A stretch of DNA of 64,000 nucleotides from Streptomyces deccanensis (GTDB taxonomy: Bacteria; Actinomycetota; Actinomycetes; Streptomycetales; Streptomycetaceae): assembly GCF_022385335.1 (NCBI RefSeq), contig NZ_CP092431.1, positions 5,890,001-5,954,000 of the forward strand, read 5' to 3'. This document shows, in pieces, positions 8,783 through 18,815 of this stretch; the stretch's first letter is position 1; each line of letters opens with the position of its first letter. A program made the translations under genes and the position numbers. The notes under the pieces are model-generated. The model made no database searches, was not told where the DNA came from, and saw nothing but the letters and a program-made list of their open reading frames with translations.

Positions 8783-11056
8783 CTACGCGTCGGGCGCCTG
8801 GTTCGCTGTCCACCAGGACGCGATCCGGGCGCGGGAGGCGAAGCCGAGCTTGGCCAGGATGTTCTCGACGTGGCCGTCGACCGTGCGCGGGGAGCGTCCG
8901 AGGGCCGAGGCGATCTGCCGGTTGCTCAAGCCGTCGGCCACCAGCGCGGCCACGTCCCGCTCCCGGGCGGTCAGGGGGCTCGGGACGGGGGCTGTGGCAG
9001 TCGGCTCGGACCTGGTGCGCAGGGCGTAGGCGATGGCCTCTTCGGGGCAGCGGTGCTCGGCGCCCTCGGTGAGGGCCTTCTCGTACGCCGCCCGGCCCAG
9101 GGTCCGTACGACGTCGTCCTCGCACCGGGTGTGCTGTTCGACCATGTGCGGGCCGAACGCGGAGAGGGTTGTGCCGGTGTCCCGCAACAGGGTGCGGGCG
9201 GTACCCAGCAGGCGTCCCGCCTCCTCCCGGTCGCCGCGTGCGGCGGTGACCCAGGCCAGCTCCTCCAGCATCAGCGCGACTCTGATGCAGTCGTTGAAGC
9301 CGCGCTCCTTCTCCAGCGCGGTCCGGATCAGAGCCGATGCCTCCTCGTGGTCGCCGCGCATCCAGGCGTTGTAGCCGAGCGTCCACAGCGCGTGGGCGTG
9401 GGCCAGCCACCCACCGTGTGCTTCGGCGAGGGCGACTGCCTGTCGGCAGGTCTGCGTGGCGCGCGGATCCCCCAGGTGGGACTGCGCGGTGCCCATCTGC
9501 AGCAGCGCGTAGACCGCGCCGATCTCCTCGCCCGTTTCCGTGTAAGTGGCCACCGCCGCCTCGAAGAAGGACACGGCCTCGTCCAGCCGGCCGCCGGACA
9601 GCGCCAAAGAGCCGCGGAGGTTCTGGACGTGTGCGCACACTACGGAGTCGCCCAGCCGTTCGCCCAGGTCTTCGGCCTCGTCCAGCCACCTGTAGGCCGC
9701 CGCATGATCGCTTTGCAGCGCCGCCACCCAGGCGGCGACCCACAGCGCCCTGGCCCGAGCAGGGGTGGGCTCGGGCGCGGCGGCAAGCGCCCGGTCGAGC
9801 CAGTGGCGTCCCTCACCGATGAACCCGCCCCAGCACCAGTGGAAGCGCAGTGCGCCGACGAGCGCCAGGGTGGCCTGCGGGTCGCCGCCATGGGCCAGCG
9901 CCGCGCGTAGATCGGCATGCTCCACACACAGCCGGGTCAGGCTCTCCCACTGGCCCGGGCCGGACCAGCCGTCGGCGATGCCCTCGGCGAGGGCCAGGTA
10001 GAAATCGTGGTGTCGACGCAGCACCCGCTGCTCCTCGCCGGACTCGGCGAGCCGCTCCCGCCCGTACTGGCGGACGGTCTCCAGCAGCCGGTAGCGTGGC
10101 AGGCCGTTCTGCTCGGTGGGCAGGACGACGGACTGGACGACCAACTGGTCCAAGAGATCGAGCACCTCGCTCCTGTCGATGCCATCGCCCGCGCAGACGG
10201 CCTCGACCGCGTCCAGGCCGAAGTCGCCGGCGAAGACCGACAGCCGGTGCCACAGCAGCCGCTCGGCGGGGGCGCACAACTCGTGACTCCAGTCGATCAG
10301 CGCGCGCAGCGTCTGCTGGTGCGGCCGGGCGGTCCGGTTGCCGCTGGTGAGCAGCCCGAAGCGGTCCTCCAGCCGGTTCACCGCCTCATCGACGCTGAGG
10401 GTCCGCAGCCGGGACGCGGCCAGTTCGATGGCCAGCGGCAACCCGTCCAGGTCGGCGCACAGCCGGAAGACCTGGGCGCGGTTGCCGTCGGTGATCTCGA
10501 AGCCCGGGCGTACGGCGCGGGTCCGGTCCCGCAGCAGTTCCACCGCGTCGTCCGGGGCCAGCGGAGGTACGGCGAAGACGTGCTCGCCGAAGATTCCCAG
10601 CGCCCGGCGGCTTGTCGTCAGGATGCTCAGTCCCGGGGTGCCCGACAACAGCGCATGGGCCAGCTCGGCGCAGGCGTCGACCAGGTGCTCGCAGTTGTCC
10701 AGCACGATCAGCGGCGTGCGGTGGGTCAGGAAGGCGGCGAGTTGGTCGGCGATCGGCCTGACGCCCAGATCCGGCACCCCCAGGGCAGCTGCGGTGGCGT
10801 TCGCCACCAGAGCCGGGTCCCGCACGGCCGCCAGGTCCACCAGCCACACCCCGTCCGCGAAGTCCGGCGCCGACGCGGCGGCCACCTCCAGCGCCAGCCG
10901 CGTCTTGCCCACTCCGCCCACGCCGGTGAGCGTCAGCAGCCGCGTCGCCCCCAGACGGCCGCGTACCTCGGCGAGGTCCTGGCGCCTGCCCACGAACGTG
11001 GTCAGGGCAGCGGGCAGGTTCGCCACGCCTGGTATCTGGGATGTCTGGATGGTCAC
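8783..11056 (-). CDS. Large LuxR-family regulator with NB-ARC-like ATPase and TPR region
   Basis: GTG at 11056, with AGGA a few bases upstream, gives 757 aa; the frame extends further, to 11164. The P-loop TGVGGVGKTRLALEV lies near residue 40 and a Walker B-like LIVLDNCEHL about 80 residues later. A winged-helix region and helical repeats follow. The C-terminal LuxR HTH reads LTARERDVAALVADGLSN, then RTVDGHVENILAKLG. Family members are ATP-dependent switches that activate neighbouring operons. The gene lies directly upstream of, and in line with, the RIP-pectinesterase gene, with paired repeats between them, so it is the likely controller of that gene. The signal sensed is unknown. Confidence 0.9.
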   Translation of the reverse strand: MTIQTSQIPGVANLPAALTTFVGRRQDLAEVRGRLGATRLLTLTGVGGVGKTRLALEVAAASAPDFADGVWLVDLAAVRDPALVANATAAALGVPDLGVRPIADQLAAFLTHRTPLIVLDNCEHLVDACAELAHALLSGTPGLSILTTSRRALGIFGEHVFAVPPLAPDDAVELLRDRTRAVRPGFEITDGNRAQVFRLCADLDGLPLAIELAASRLRTLSVDEAVNRLEDRFGLLTSGNRTARPHQQTLRALIDWSHELCAPAERLLWHRLSVFAGDFGLDAVEAVCAGDGIDRSEVLDLLDQLVVQSVVLPTEQNGLPRYRLLETVRQYGRERLAESGEEQRVLRRHHDFYLALAEGIADGWSGPGQWESLTRLCVEHADLRAALAHGGDPQATLALVGALRFHWCWGGFIGEGRHWLDRALAAAPEPTPARARALWVAAWVAALQSDHAAAYRWLDEAEDLGERLGDSVVCAHVQNLRGSLALSGGRLDEAVSFFEAAVATYTETGEEIGAVYALLQMGTAQSHLGDPRATQTCRQAVALAEAHGGWLAHAHALWTLGYNAWMRGDHEEASALIRTALEKERGFNDCIRVALMLEELAWVTAARGDREEAGRLLGTARTLLRDTGTTLSAFGPHMVEQHTRCEDDVVRTLGRAAYEKALTEGAEHRCPEEAIAYALRTRSEPTATAPVPSPLTARERDVAALVADGLSNRQIASALGRSPRTVDGHVENILAKLGFASRARIASWWTANQAPDA

Positions 11057-11563
11057 GTTCCTACTTGCCTTCCGGCGGCTCGCGATCGTGCCGGAGCTCG
11101 GACGCCTGTCTGTGATGGCAGCGCGCTTCATTGCGAGCAGTTGGGCGCGGACCTGTCGCCGCACCTCAGCGACCGTGTCCCCGTCCCCGCACCCGGCTTC
11201 TTGAAAGTGTCATCAGTGGCACTCCGGTGTGCGGTACTCAGTGCAGCGGAACGGACACAGTCGCACTTATGCCGCTGAACAGTATCCAATGGACGGTAGG
11301 CCCCAGGTGCCGGCTGTGACTGAGTTCTCATGAGTGCCGGCGGTAACCGACCTTGAATGAATGGCGGGACCGTCGGCGCTCGGGCCGGGTTCATCCAGGT
11401 TGCTCATCGGGCCTGGCCGACCGGCAGTCGGCGGGCGTAGCGCTGAAACACCGCGAGGGCGTGCTGCGCAACGTCTTCCTGCCACCGCTCGGCGACACTG
11501 CCGAGGCGGTCAGCGCTTGCCGTCAGCCCCGACGGCCGCATCCCAGCCGTCGGCGGCGACATG
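11057..11563. other. Intergenic stretch left of the transposon, with a possible short gene remnant
   Basis: No convincing gene is present. On the minus strand an ATG at 11562, against the transposon end, opens about 50 codons to a stop near 11411. They contain DRLGSVAERWQEDVAQHA and AVFQRYARRLPVGQAR, which look like real protein sequence. This may be the tail of a gene cut by the transposon. The family is not recognised. Confidence 0.25.
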
Positions 11564-11601
11564 GGGGTCGAGGAACATCGGAACGAAAACCGGCGCTAAG
11601 C
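11564..11601 (+). repeat. Left terminal inverted repeat of the Tn3-family transposon
   Basis: The 38-bp end starts GGGGTCGAGGAACATCGG, continues with GAACGAAAAC and ends CTAAGC. It matches the right end at 37 of 38 positions once the nested IS is removed; the only difference is the sixth base (C on the left, T on the right). Confidence 0.9.
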
Positions 11602-11696
11602 CCCCCCCCGCGCACCTGAGAGCGCTTTGACCTGGACTTCTTCGAGAGCGGAGCCTTCAGCAGTCGTGTTGATCATTGACTGTGTGGAGGTCCGGG

Positions 11697-14600
11697 GTGC
11701 CGGTCGAGTTTCTGACGGATGCGCAAGCCGCTGCGTACGCGGCGTACGACGGGGCGCCGTCCCGTACGGAGTTGGAGCGGTTCTTCTTCCTGGACGACGC
11801 GGACCGGGAGCTGATCGAGGGCAAGCGGCGGTCCCACAACCGGCTGGGCTTCGCGGCCCAGCTCACGACCGCGCGCTACCTCGGGGTGTTCCTGGACGAT
11901 CCGACCGACGTGTCGGCCGAAGTCGTCGACTACCACGCGGCGTCGCCGAGCAGCTCGGCATCGCGGACGCGTCGGCGCTCAAGGCGTATGGGGAACGCGA
12001 GAACACCCGGCTGGCCCACGTTCGTGAGCTGCGGAAGCTCCTGGAGTACACGGAGTTCGCCGAGGCAGAAGCCGAGTTGCGGGTGTGGGTGGACGCGCGG
12101 GCGTGGACGACCGGAGAGGGCCCGAAGGCGTTGTTTGACGCGGCGGTGGGGTGGCTGCGTGAGCGGCGGGTGCTGCTGCCCGGTGTGACGACCCTCGCCC
12201 GGCCCTCGGTCGGGAGGCGGCGAACCAGCGGCTGTGGGACAGCCTTCACGGGCTGCTGAGCACCGGTCAGCGGGCGGTGCTCGACTCCCTGCTGACCGTG
12301 CCGCCCGGTGCGCGGGTGTCGGAGCTGGACCGGCTGCGGCGCGGTCCGGTGCGGATCTCCGGGCCGCAGATGAAGTGGGCGCTTGAGCGGGCGGCGGAGA
12401 TCGACGTGTTCGGGATGGGTGAGCTGGATGTCTCCGGGATACCGCCGCGGCGGCTGGCGGAGCTGTCGCGGTACGGCGTGGACGGCAAGGCGTCCCTGCT
12501 GCGGCGCCACGGCGACTCCCGGCGCCTGGCCACGCTGCTGGCCACCGCGGTCTACCTGACGAGCAGGGCGGTCGACGACGCGCTGGACCTGCTGGAGGTG
12601 CTGATCGCGACGAGGCTGCTCGCGCGGGCGGAGCGGGAGACGGCGAAGCAGAAGCTGAAGACGCTGCCGAGGATGGAGCGGGCCGGGATCAGGCTGGCGA
12701 CCGCGTTCCGGGTCGTGTTCGACACCACGAGCGAGCAGGTCGACACCGAGTCCGGGGAGATCAGTCCGCCTCAGGTGGCGACCCTGACGGCGATGTGGGA
12801 GCGGATCGAGGAGGTGGTGCCGCGCGAGGAGCTGGCCGCCGCGATCGCCGCGTTGTTCGAGCTGGCGCCGCCGATCGACTCGGACGCGTACGAGGCATGG
12901 CGGACGATGCTGGTCACCCGGTTCCCCACCGTGCGGCCGTTCCTGGCGCTCCTGGTCCAGGTCGTCGACTTCGGCGCCACCCCAGAGGGCCTGCCGGTCC
13001 TCAAGGCGCTGAAGTCGCTGCCCGACCTGATGGGGCGCAAGAAGGTGAGCCCCGACGAGATCGACACGTCCTTGCTGGTGGGCTCGTGGAAGCGGCTGGT
13101 GCTGAGCGCGCCGTACCTGGAGCCGGGCACGGTGGACTGGAAGGCGTACGTGTTCTGCGTGCTGGAGTCCTTCCACCGGCTGCTGCGCCGGCGGGAGGTG
13201 TTCGCGAAGAACTCCTCGAAGTGGGGCGACCCGCGGGCGAAGCTGCTGGACGGCGAGGCGTGGGAGCAGGTCCGCCCGACCGTGCTGGCTTCCCTCAACC
13301 TGCCCGCCGAGGCCGGGGAGCACCTGGCGGCGCGGGCCGCGCTGCTGGACGGCACCTACCGGGAGGTCGCCGGACGGGTGCCGGCGACCTCCCAGACCGT
13401 CTTTGACGACGACGGCCGCCTGCACTTCGCCACCCTTCAGCCGGAGCCCGAACCCGCCTCCCTGACCGGCCTGCGGAAGGCGGTGGAGGCGATGATGCCC
13501 CGCGTCGACCTGCCGGAGGTCCTGCTGGAAGTGTTCTCGTGGACCGGCGCCGACCAGGCGTTCACCTCGATCACCGGCGGCGAGGCCAGGCTCAAGGACC
13601 TGCACGTGACGGTCGCCGCGCTGCTTGTCGCGCAGGGCTGCAACGTCGGCTACACGCCGGTCATCGGCGGTCTCGGCGCGCTGAAGTACGGCACGCTGTC
13701 GCACGTCGACCAGACGTATCTGCGGCTGGCCACCTACCGGGCCGCGAACGCCACGCTCATCGAGCACCAGGCATCCATCGGCCTCGCTCAGACGTGGGGC
13801 GGCGGGCTGGTCGCCTCCGTGGACGGCATGCGGTTCGTCGTCCCCGTCCCCTCGGTGTACGCCCGCCCCAACCCCAAGTACTTCGGGCGCCGGGGCGGCG
13901 CGACCTGGCTGAACATGATCAACGACCAGGCGGCGGGGCTCGGCGGGAAGGTGGTGGCCGGCACCCCGCGCGACTCCCTGTACGTGCTGGACGTCCTCTA
14001 CGACCGGGACGGCGGCAAGCGTCCGGAGACGATCGTCACGGACACCGCCTCGTACAGCGACATTGTCTTTGGACTCCTCACCCTCGCCGGGTTCGCGTAC
14101 GCGCCGCAGCTCGCGGACCTGCCGGACCAGAAGATGTGGCGCATCGACCGCACCGCCGATTACGGCGCCTTCCAGGAAGCGGCCCGCGGCCGGGTCGACC
14201 TCGCCCGGATTGAGCGCTGGTGGGAGGACATCCTCCGCATCATCGGCTCCATCCACACCGGCGCCGTGCGCGCGTACGACGTGATCCGCATGCTGTCGCG
14301 GGACGGGCGCCCCACCCCGCTCGGCGACGCGATCGCGCACTACGGACGGATCGCCAAGTCCCTGCATATCCTGCGCCTGGCCGACGAACCCGGCTACCGC
14401 CGCCAGATCAAGAGCCAGGCCAACCTCCAGGAGAGCCGCCACGCCCTCGCCCGGAAGATCTTCCACGGCAGGCAGGGGCAGCTCTACCAGCGCTACAAGG
14501 ACGGCATGGAGGACCAGATCGGCGCGCTCGGGCTGGTCCTCAACGCCGTCGTCCTGTTCAACACCCGGTACATGGACGCCGCGGTGAACCAGCTCCGTGC

Positions 14601-14997
14601 GGACGGCTTCGACGTCCGCGACGAGGACGTCGCCCGCCTCTCGCCGTTCGTACGCCACCACATCAACGTGCTCGGGCGCTACTCCTTCCAGCTCCCCGAC
14701 CTGCCCGACGGCCTGCGCTCCCTGCGCGACAAGCACGCCGCCGAAGAGGTGAGCGCGGGCAGACCGGTAGGTCCGCAGCGTGCTCCTTCCGGTTGCCCCG
14801 CGGGCAGTACCGGCACCGTTGGTCACAGCGTTGACCGCACGCCCGGTCCGTCGGCGCGGATGCCGGCCAGGAGGAAGGCGAGGTGCTGGCGGTACCGGTC
14901 GGGCGAGGTGTCCCGCGTCGCGTCCAGCACGGCCAGCAGGGCGAGCTGGACGAGGGTGATGTCGCAGGCTTCGACGTCGGGCCGCAGGCTGCCCTGA
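11697..14997 (+). pseudogene. tnpA: Tn3-family transposase, broken by two frameshifts
   Basis: GTG at 11697 follows GGAGG at a good distance and begins VPVEFLTDAQAAAYAAYDG, the DUF4158 N-terminus. The frame shifts by -1 near 11940 (into VAEQLGIADASALKAYGERE) and again by -1 near 12205 (into REAANQRLWDSLHGLLS). The DDE_Tn3 domain is then intact: D in ASVDGMRFVVP, D in TDTASYSDIVFGL, E in LQESRHALARKIFHG. The usual C-terminus (SFQLPDLPDGLRSLRDKHA) is followed by read-through into the antisense of the TetR gene, with a stop at 14997. No slippery sequence was seen at either shift. Transposition in cis is unlikely unless these are sequencing errors. Confidence 0.9.
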
Positions 14998-15416
14998 GCC
15001 CGTGCCCTGGCCGTCATCTGCTCGATCAGGGGGGCGATGTCCTCGCGCGCCTGGTCCATCTGCTCGTTCTCGCACTCGCCGGTCTTGACCAGGGCGCGCA
15101 GCCAGCCGTTCTGCGCCTGCAGGGCCAGCGACTCCTCCAGGAACCGTGTCAGGCCCCGCCATCCGTCGGGGTCGGCGGCTGCGGTGCGCGCAATCTGGAC
15201 GGCCTCGCCCAGCCGCTCGCTGCCCAGGGCGTCGATCAGGTCATCCAGGGTGGGGAAGTGCCGGTAGACCGTGCCGACGCCGACGTCGGCCTCGCGGGCG
15301 ACGTCGGTCAGCGTGACGTCGGTCCGCACGCTGAAGAGCCGGCTGGCCGCGCTCAGCAGGCGGGCGCGGTTGCGGGCCACATCTCGTCGGACCGGCTGGT
15401 GGAGCGCATCAGGCAT
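14823..15416 (-). CDS. TetR/AcrR-family repressor, transposon cargo
   Basis: The protein has 197 aa. The N-terminal HTH reads RLLSAASRLFS, then TLTDVAREADVGVGTVYRHFP, a textbook TetR domain. A helical ligand-binding domain follows (about residues 85-190). It is divergent from the reductase gene, with paired repeats in the 144-bp gap, so it probably represses that gene and itself. The 3' end overlaps the read-through tail of the transposase on the opposite strand. The ligand cannot be inferred. Confidence 0.92.
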   Translation of the reverse strand: MPDALHQPVRRDVARNRARLLSAASRLFSVRTDVTLTDVAREADVGVGTVYRHFPTLDDLIDALGSERLGEAVQIARTAAADPDGWRGLTRFLEESLALQAQNGWLRALVKTGECENEQMDQAREDIAPLIEQMTARARAQGSLRPDVEACDITLVQLALLAVLDATRDTSPDRYRQHLAFLLAGIRADGPGVRSTL

Positions 15417-15431
15417 GGGGGCAGTCTACCA

Positions 15432-15487
15432 ATGCGGAAATCGAACTCCGCTTCCGGTACGATGCGGAAACGGAATTCCGGTTCTGG
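15432..15487. promoter_or_regulatory. TetR operator candidate: direct repeats with palindromic core
   Basis: ATGCGGAAA occurs at 15432-15440 and again 30 bp on at 15462-15470. Each copy is followed by a CGGAA/TTCCG-type inverted element, and the second contains the palindrome CGGAATTCCG. The repeats lie between the divergent TetR and reductase genes, nearest the repressor start. Confidence 0.6.
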
Positions 15488-15560
15488 TGTTCCCTGTCAG
15501 TCGCCGGCATCCGCCAAGCCACCCCCGACGCCGCGAGCGTCACCACTTCGGAGGAAGACC

Positions 15561-16586
15561 ATCTCCAGCAACACGGCACACACCGCATCCGTGATCATCG
15601 TCGGCGCCGGGTCGGTAGGCGTCCTGGCCGGCTACGACCTCAGCCGGGCGGGCGCCGACGTCACCTTCCTGGTACGGCCCCACCGCCGCGAGCAGCTCGC
15701 CCGCCCCCAGGCCCTGTACTCCTACAACGACCACACCCTGCACCACTTCTCCGACTACGACGTGATCACCGACCCCGCAGAGCTGTCGCAGCGCACGGCC
15801 GACTTCCTCATCGTGACCCTCGACGGGGCCGCGCTGCGCGCCGAGGCCGGGCTGCGCCTGGTGAGCGAGATCGGCCGCGCCTACCGCGGCACCGACACCA
15901 AGGTGGTGCTGGCGACCATCGGCCTCCAGGTGCAGCCCTGGTTCGTCCAGCAGTCCGGGCTCGCCGACGACCAGGTCGCCCTGGGCAGCACCGGCGCGCT
16001 GATCCACGAGGTGAGCGCCGCGAAGCTGCCGCTGGACCCCACGGTCGACAAGGACCTGATCGCGACGGCGGACTACGCCTTCAGTCACACGTCCCCGGCG
16101 GGCTTCATACTGGAGGACAGCTCCCCCGAGCTCACCGCCGCGTTCACTTCCCTGCACTCCGGCGAAGGGGTGCCCGCAGCGGTGAGCATGCCGGCCGGGC
16201 AGCTCGCGCTGGCTGCCGCGCTCCTCGCACCCATGCTGGCCTGGAGCCTCCTCGGATGGCGACCGCTGCAGGAGATCGACCTGGACGACGAGACCTGGCA
16301 GGTCGGTGTGGAGAGCACGCGGGAGATCCAGCGGCTGTCCGTATTCGGGGAAGCCGGTCGGGCCGCCGCCGAGGAGACCGACGCGGCCAGCGTGACGGGG
16401 TTCCTCCGGCAGCAGGCGCAGGACTGCATGCCCATTGACCTCGCCGCGTTCAACGCCTACCACCACGGCGGCAAGGTCAACCGGCAGGACATCGAGTTCT
16501 TCCAGCAGGCCCGCCGACTCGCCGCCGACGACGGCGCTGCGACGCCGGCGCTGGACACCCTCGTCGAACGGCTCACCACCGCCTGA
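15561..16586 (+). CDS. Ketopantoate reductase-like NAD(P)-dependent oxidoreductase, with ATC at the expected start
   Basis: The Rossmann motif VIIVGAGSVGVLAGYDLS starts about 10 residues in, and the length (341 aa) fits the ApbA/PanE superfamily. The C-terminal helical domain (about residues 180-330) is present. The substrate is unknown and probably not ketopantoate, since this is transposon cargo under TetR control. The start is odd: an ideal GGAGGA lies at 15550-15555, but the codon 5 nt later is ATC. A single base change from ATG TCC would explain this. The other in-frame starts are ATGs inside the operator repeats (15432, 15462) and a GTG at 15591 without a ribosome site. Expression may be reduced or lost. 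Confidence 0.75.
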   Translation: MSSNTAHTASVIIVGAGSVGVLAGYDLSRAGADVTFLVRPHRREQLARPQALYSYNDHTLHHFSDYDVITDPAELSQRTADFLIVTLDGAALRAEAGLRLVSEIGRAYRGTDTKVVLATIGLQVQPWFVQQSGLADDQVALGSTGALIHEVSAAKLPLDPTVDKDLIATADYAFSHTSPAGFILEDSSPELTAAFTSLHSGEGVPAAVSMPAGQLALAAALLAPMLAWSLLGWRPLQEIDLDDETWQVGVESTREIQRLSVFGEAGRAAAEETDAASVTGFLRQQAQDCMPIDLAAFNAYHHGGKVNRQDIEFFQQARRLAADDGAATPALDTLVERLTTA

Positions 16587-16590
16587 AAAA

Positions 16591-16623
16591 CTGTCCTGGC
16601 GTGGACCGTCCACGCCAGGACAG
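16591..16623. terminator. Bidirectional stem-loop terminator
   Basis: Two perfect 16-nt arms (CTGTCCTGGCGTGGAC and its complement) are separated by one base, right after AAAAA on the left. The stem sits between the convergent reductase and integrase genes. Confidence 0.85.
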
Positions 16624-16636
16624 CCCGGCGACAGGG

Positions 16637-17611
16637 TCAGCGGCGCGCGTCGCCGGGCGCGAGCAGACTCGTCAGCTCGGAGATCGCCTCGTGGGACGGC
16701 TTGAAGTAGCGGCGGACGTTCTCCGGTTTCTTGTGCCGGGACTTCGCCATGAGCATCAGCAGGGAGGCACCCTGCTCGCCGAGGTGGGTCAGGGCGGAGT
16801 GGCGGTACTCGTGCAGGTCCCAGCCGCTTCCCGCACCGCGCACGGCGGTGTGCTCGTCCAGCAGGGCGCGAGCCTGACCGTAGGAGAGGCGGGCCAGGCC
16901 GGTGTCCGGGCACACGTCGCGCGGGCTGACGACCTTCCCCGGGCCGGGGCGGCGGTGGGTGACGAACACCGGTCCGCGGGTGCGGCCCTTGAGTAGCCGG
17001 GGCAGGAGCCGGGCGGTGCCCGCGTCCCAGTACACCGTCTCCAGCACGAAGTCCTCGCGCGCCTGCCCGCGCCGCCGGGCCTTGCTCCGGGCGCCCTTGG
17101 CCTTCACCGGGCAGCGGCGGGCGCCGAGGTCCAGGTCCTCGATGTTGACTCCGAGGATCTCCTCGGACCGCCCGGCGGTCTCGTAGAGCATTCGCCACAG
17201 GGTCTTCTCCCGCAGGTGGACCTCCCGGCGGGCGATGAGCCGGTCCACGGCCATCTTCGAGCGGGCCGGGGTCTCGGAGTCCGGCACCGCCAGCCGCTTC
17301 GTCCAGGCCGGAACCGCCGGACTGTCGTAGCCGAACTCCGCACACCACCCCAGCCAGGACAGCACCGCCGCCCGGCGGGCGTTCCAGGTGTTGACCGCCG
17401 CAGTGCCCCACAGCAATTCCAGGGCCTCGCCGATCTCGTCGTCCGCGACCGACCTCAGCGGGCGGGCCTCCCCGATCCGCTCGGCAGTTTTGCCGACCCC
17501 GGTCGAGTAGCTACGAACGGTGTTCGGGTTGCGGAGCGAGGCGAGGAAGGCGTCGGCCGCGGCGCGGACGGTCAACGCCTTCCCGGCCGGCAGTTGCACG
17601 ACGGTGGGCAC
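16637..17611 (-). CDS. Tyrosine recombinase/integrase inside the Tn3-family element
   Basis: The protein has 324 aa from GTG at 17611, preceded by GGGGGAAG. An N-terminal SAM-like core-binding domain (about 10-110) comes first. The catalytic domain has R in [12 protein letters not shown]-x-x-R in [13 protein letters not shown], a downstream His in KSRHKK and Tyr in VRRYFKPS. All the key residues are present, so the enzyme is probably active. Some Tn3 relatives (Tn4430, Tn5401) use such a protein to resolve cointegrates. No serine resolvase is present here, which supports that role. It could instead be a leftover island integrase. Confidence 0.9.
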   Translation of the reverse strand: MPTVVQLPAGKALTVRAAADAFLASLRNPNTVRSYSTGVGKTAERIGEARPLRSVADDEIGEALELLWGTAAVNTWNARRAAVLSWLGWCAEFGYDSPAVPAWTKRLAVPDSETPARSKMAVDRLIARREVHLREKTLWRMLYETAGRSEEILGVNIEDLDLGARRCPVKAKGARSKARRRGQAREDFVLETVYWDAGTARLLPRLLKGRTRGPVFVTHRRPGPGKVVSPRDVCPDTGLARLSYGQARALLDEHTAVRGAGSGWDLHEYRHSALTHLGEQGASLLMLMAKSRHKKPENVRRYFKPSHEAISELTSLLAPGDARR

Positions 17612-17623
17612 CGCTTCCCCCTT

Positions 17624-17712
17624 GCCACGGATAACAGGGCCGCCTCACGTACGGCCCGAAGAACTTCGCCGCAGGTGATGAACCAAGCTCCGGCATAGGG
17701 CGTTATCTGCGG
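17624..17712. promoter_or_regulatory. Possible recombination site for the tyrosine recombinase
   Basis: Just upstream of the recombinase gene, GGATAACAGGGC (17629-17640) and its rough inverse GGGCGTTATCTGC (17698-17710) form inverted arms around GATAAC. Tn3 elements with tyrosine recombinases place the resolution site beside the recombinase gene. The assignment rests only on position and symmetry. Confidence 0.25.
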
Positions 17713-17778
17713 GACGACTTCAGACGGGTCCGGCCGTCGACACTCCGTCAGCCGCCCGCCAGGGCCGATCGAGGCTTA

Positions 17779-17807
17779 CGAGTTGGTGCGTGATAGCGGG
17801 TGAGGCG
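17779..17807 (+). repeat. Left terminal inverted repeat of the nested IS
   Basis: It begins CGAGTTGGTGCGTGATAGCG and is a perfect inverse of 18787-18815. The bases before it (17776-17778) are TTA, one copy of the target duplication. Confidence 0.92.
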
Positions 17808-17836
17808 TCGTGCCTGGCCGGTGGCATGATCCGTCT

Positions 17837-18761
17837 GTGACGATCATGGTCAATCGGGCGGTGCTGGCCCACCGGCTGTTCACAGGGATCTCTCGGCGTC
17901 ACCTCGCCTGCCTGATCGAGGAGTTGGCGGTGCCGTGGCAAGCCGGAGTCGAGGGTCGTCGCCATGCTGCACGAGGTGGGGCCAGGAAGCGGGCAGCGGG
18001 AGCCGGCGCCCGCCACCAGCTGGTCTTCGTCGACCGGCTGGTGGCCACACTGATCCATCTACGGCACGACCTGCCGCACTCAGTCCTGGGGCTGCTGTTC
18101 GGTGTCGACCGTTCGACCATCACCCGTGCGATCGCAGAGATACGTACGCTCCTGGCCACGCGGGGGTGCGCGGTCCCCGACCGCCCCAGCCTGCGACTTC
18201 GGACATTGGCGGACGTCTTCGCCTACGCCCAGGCCGAGGGCATCGAGCTGCGCCTGGATGCCACTGAGATCCAGGTCCGCCGACCACCGGCCGAGCCGCG
18301 GCGGACGGCGCGCATTCGTCTCCGGGAAGAAGAAGCAGAACACCATGAAGGCCACCGTCATCGCCGACTGGCGGGGCCGCACGTTATGGACCGACACCCT
18401 GCGGCCTGGTCGTATGCACGATGCCACGGCCGCCCGCAACGAGGGCATCGCCGTCTGCTTCCAGCACTTCCCCGACGTCGAGGTCCTCTTGGACGACGGC
18501 TACCTCGGCCTGAGCCGCGACCACCGCGGACAAGCCATCACCCCACCCAGAAAACCCCGGCCCGGAGCACTGCCCGGCAGAGTCCAGCAGTGGGAACGCG
18601 ACCGCCACGAACACTCCTCCGACCGCATCACCGTCGAACATGCCCTCGCCGACCACAAACGCTGGAAACAACTGACGCGCTGGACCCACCGCCGCGACTG
18701 CCTGCCCGACACCTACCGCGCCATTGCCAGCCTCGTCTCCGACCGCACCATCAACGTCTGA
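17837..18761 (+). pseudogene. IS5-family DDE transposase with a frameshift
   Basis: The first part (GTG at 17837, VTIMVNRAVLAHRLFTGISR) holds the HTH region (HSVLGLLFGVDRSTITRAI) and the first catalytic Asp in LRLDATEIQVRRP. Near 18290 the frame shifts by +1. The second part carries GKKKQNTMKATVIADWRG, the second Asp in VEVLLDDGYLGL and the Glu in DRITVEHALADHKRW. All three DDE residues survive. Some IS5 members use programmed frameshifting, but no slippery run was seen at the junction, so mutation is more likely. Confidence 0.85.
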
Positions 18762-18786
18762 GTACAGGTCACGCCCAGGCCAAACA

Positions 18787-18815
18787 CGCCTCACCCGCTA
18801 TCACGCACCAACTCG
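18787..18815 (-). repeat. Right terminal inverted repeat of the nested IS
   Basis: Exact inverse complement of 17779-17807. It is followed at 18816-18818 by TTA, the second copy of the target duplication. Confidence 0.92.

Larger units (their letters stand above)
17779..18815. mobile_element. IS5-type insertion sequence (IS1031-like), 1037 bp, nested in the transposon end
   Basis: Perfect inverted repeats of 29 bp bound the element (17779-17807 and 18787-18815), flanked on both sides by TTA. A 3-bp TNA duplication fits the IS1031 subgroup of IS5. Removing the IS and one TTA restores the right end of the Tn3-family unit exactly, so the IS arrived second. Its transposase frame is shifted. Confidence 0.92.

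Noticed and set aside
11697..12260. Programmed frameshifting in the Tn3-family transposase
   Set aside because: No slippery heptamer or downstream structure was seen, and Tn3 transposases are not known to need frameshifting. Mutation is simpler.
11863..15162. 1099-codon minus-strand ORF across the transposase
   Set aside because: Composition is His/Gln/Arg-rich shadow. The plus strand reads as a Tn3 transposase despite its frameshifts.
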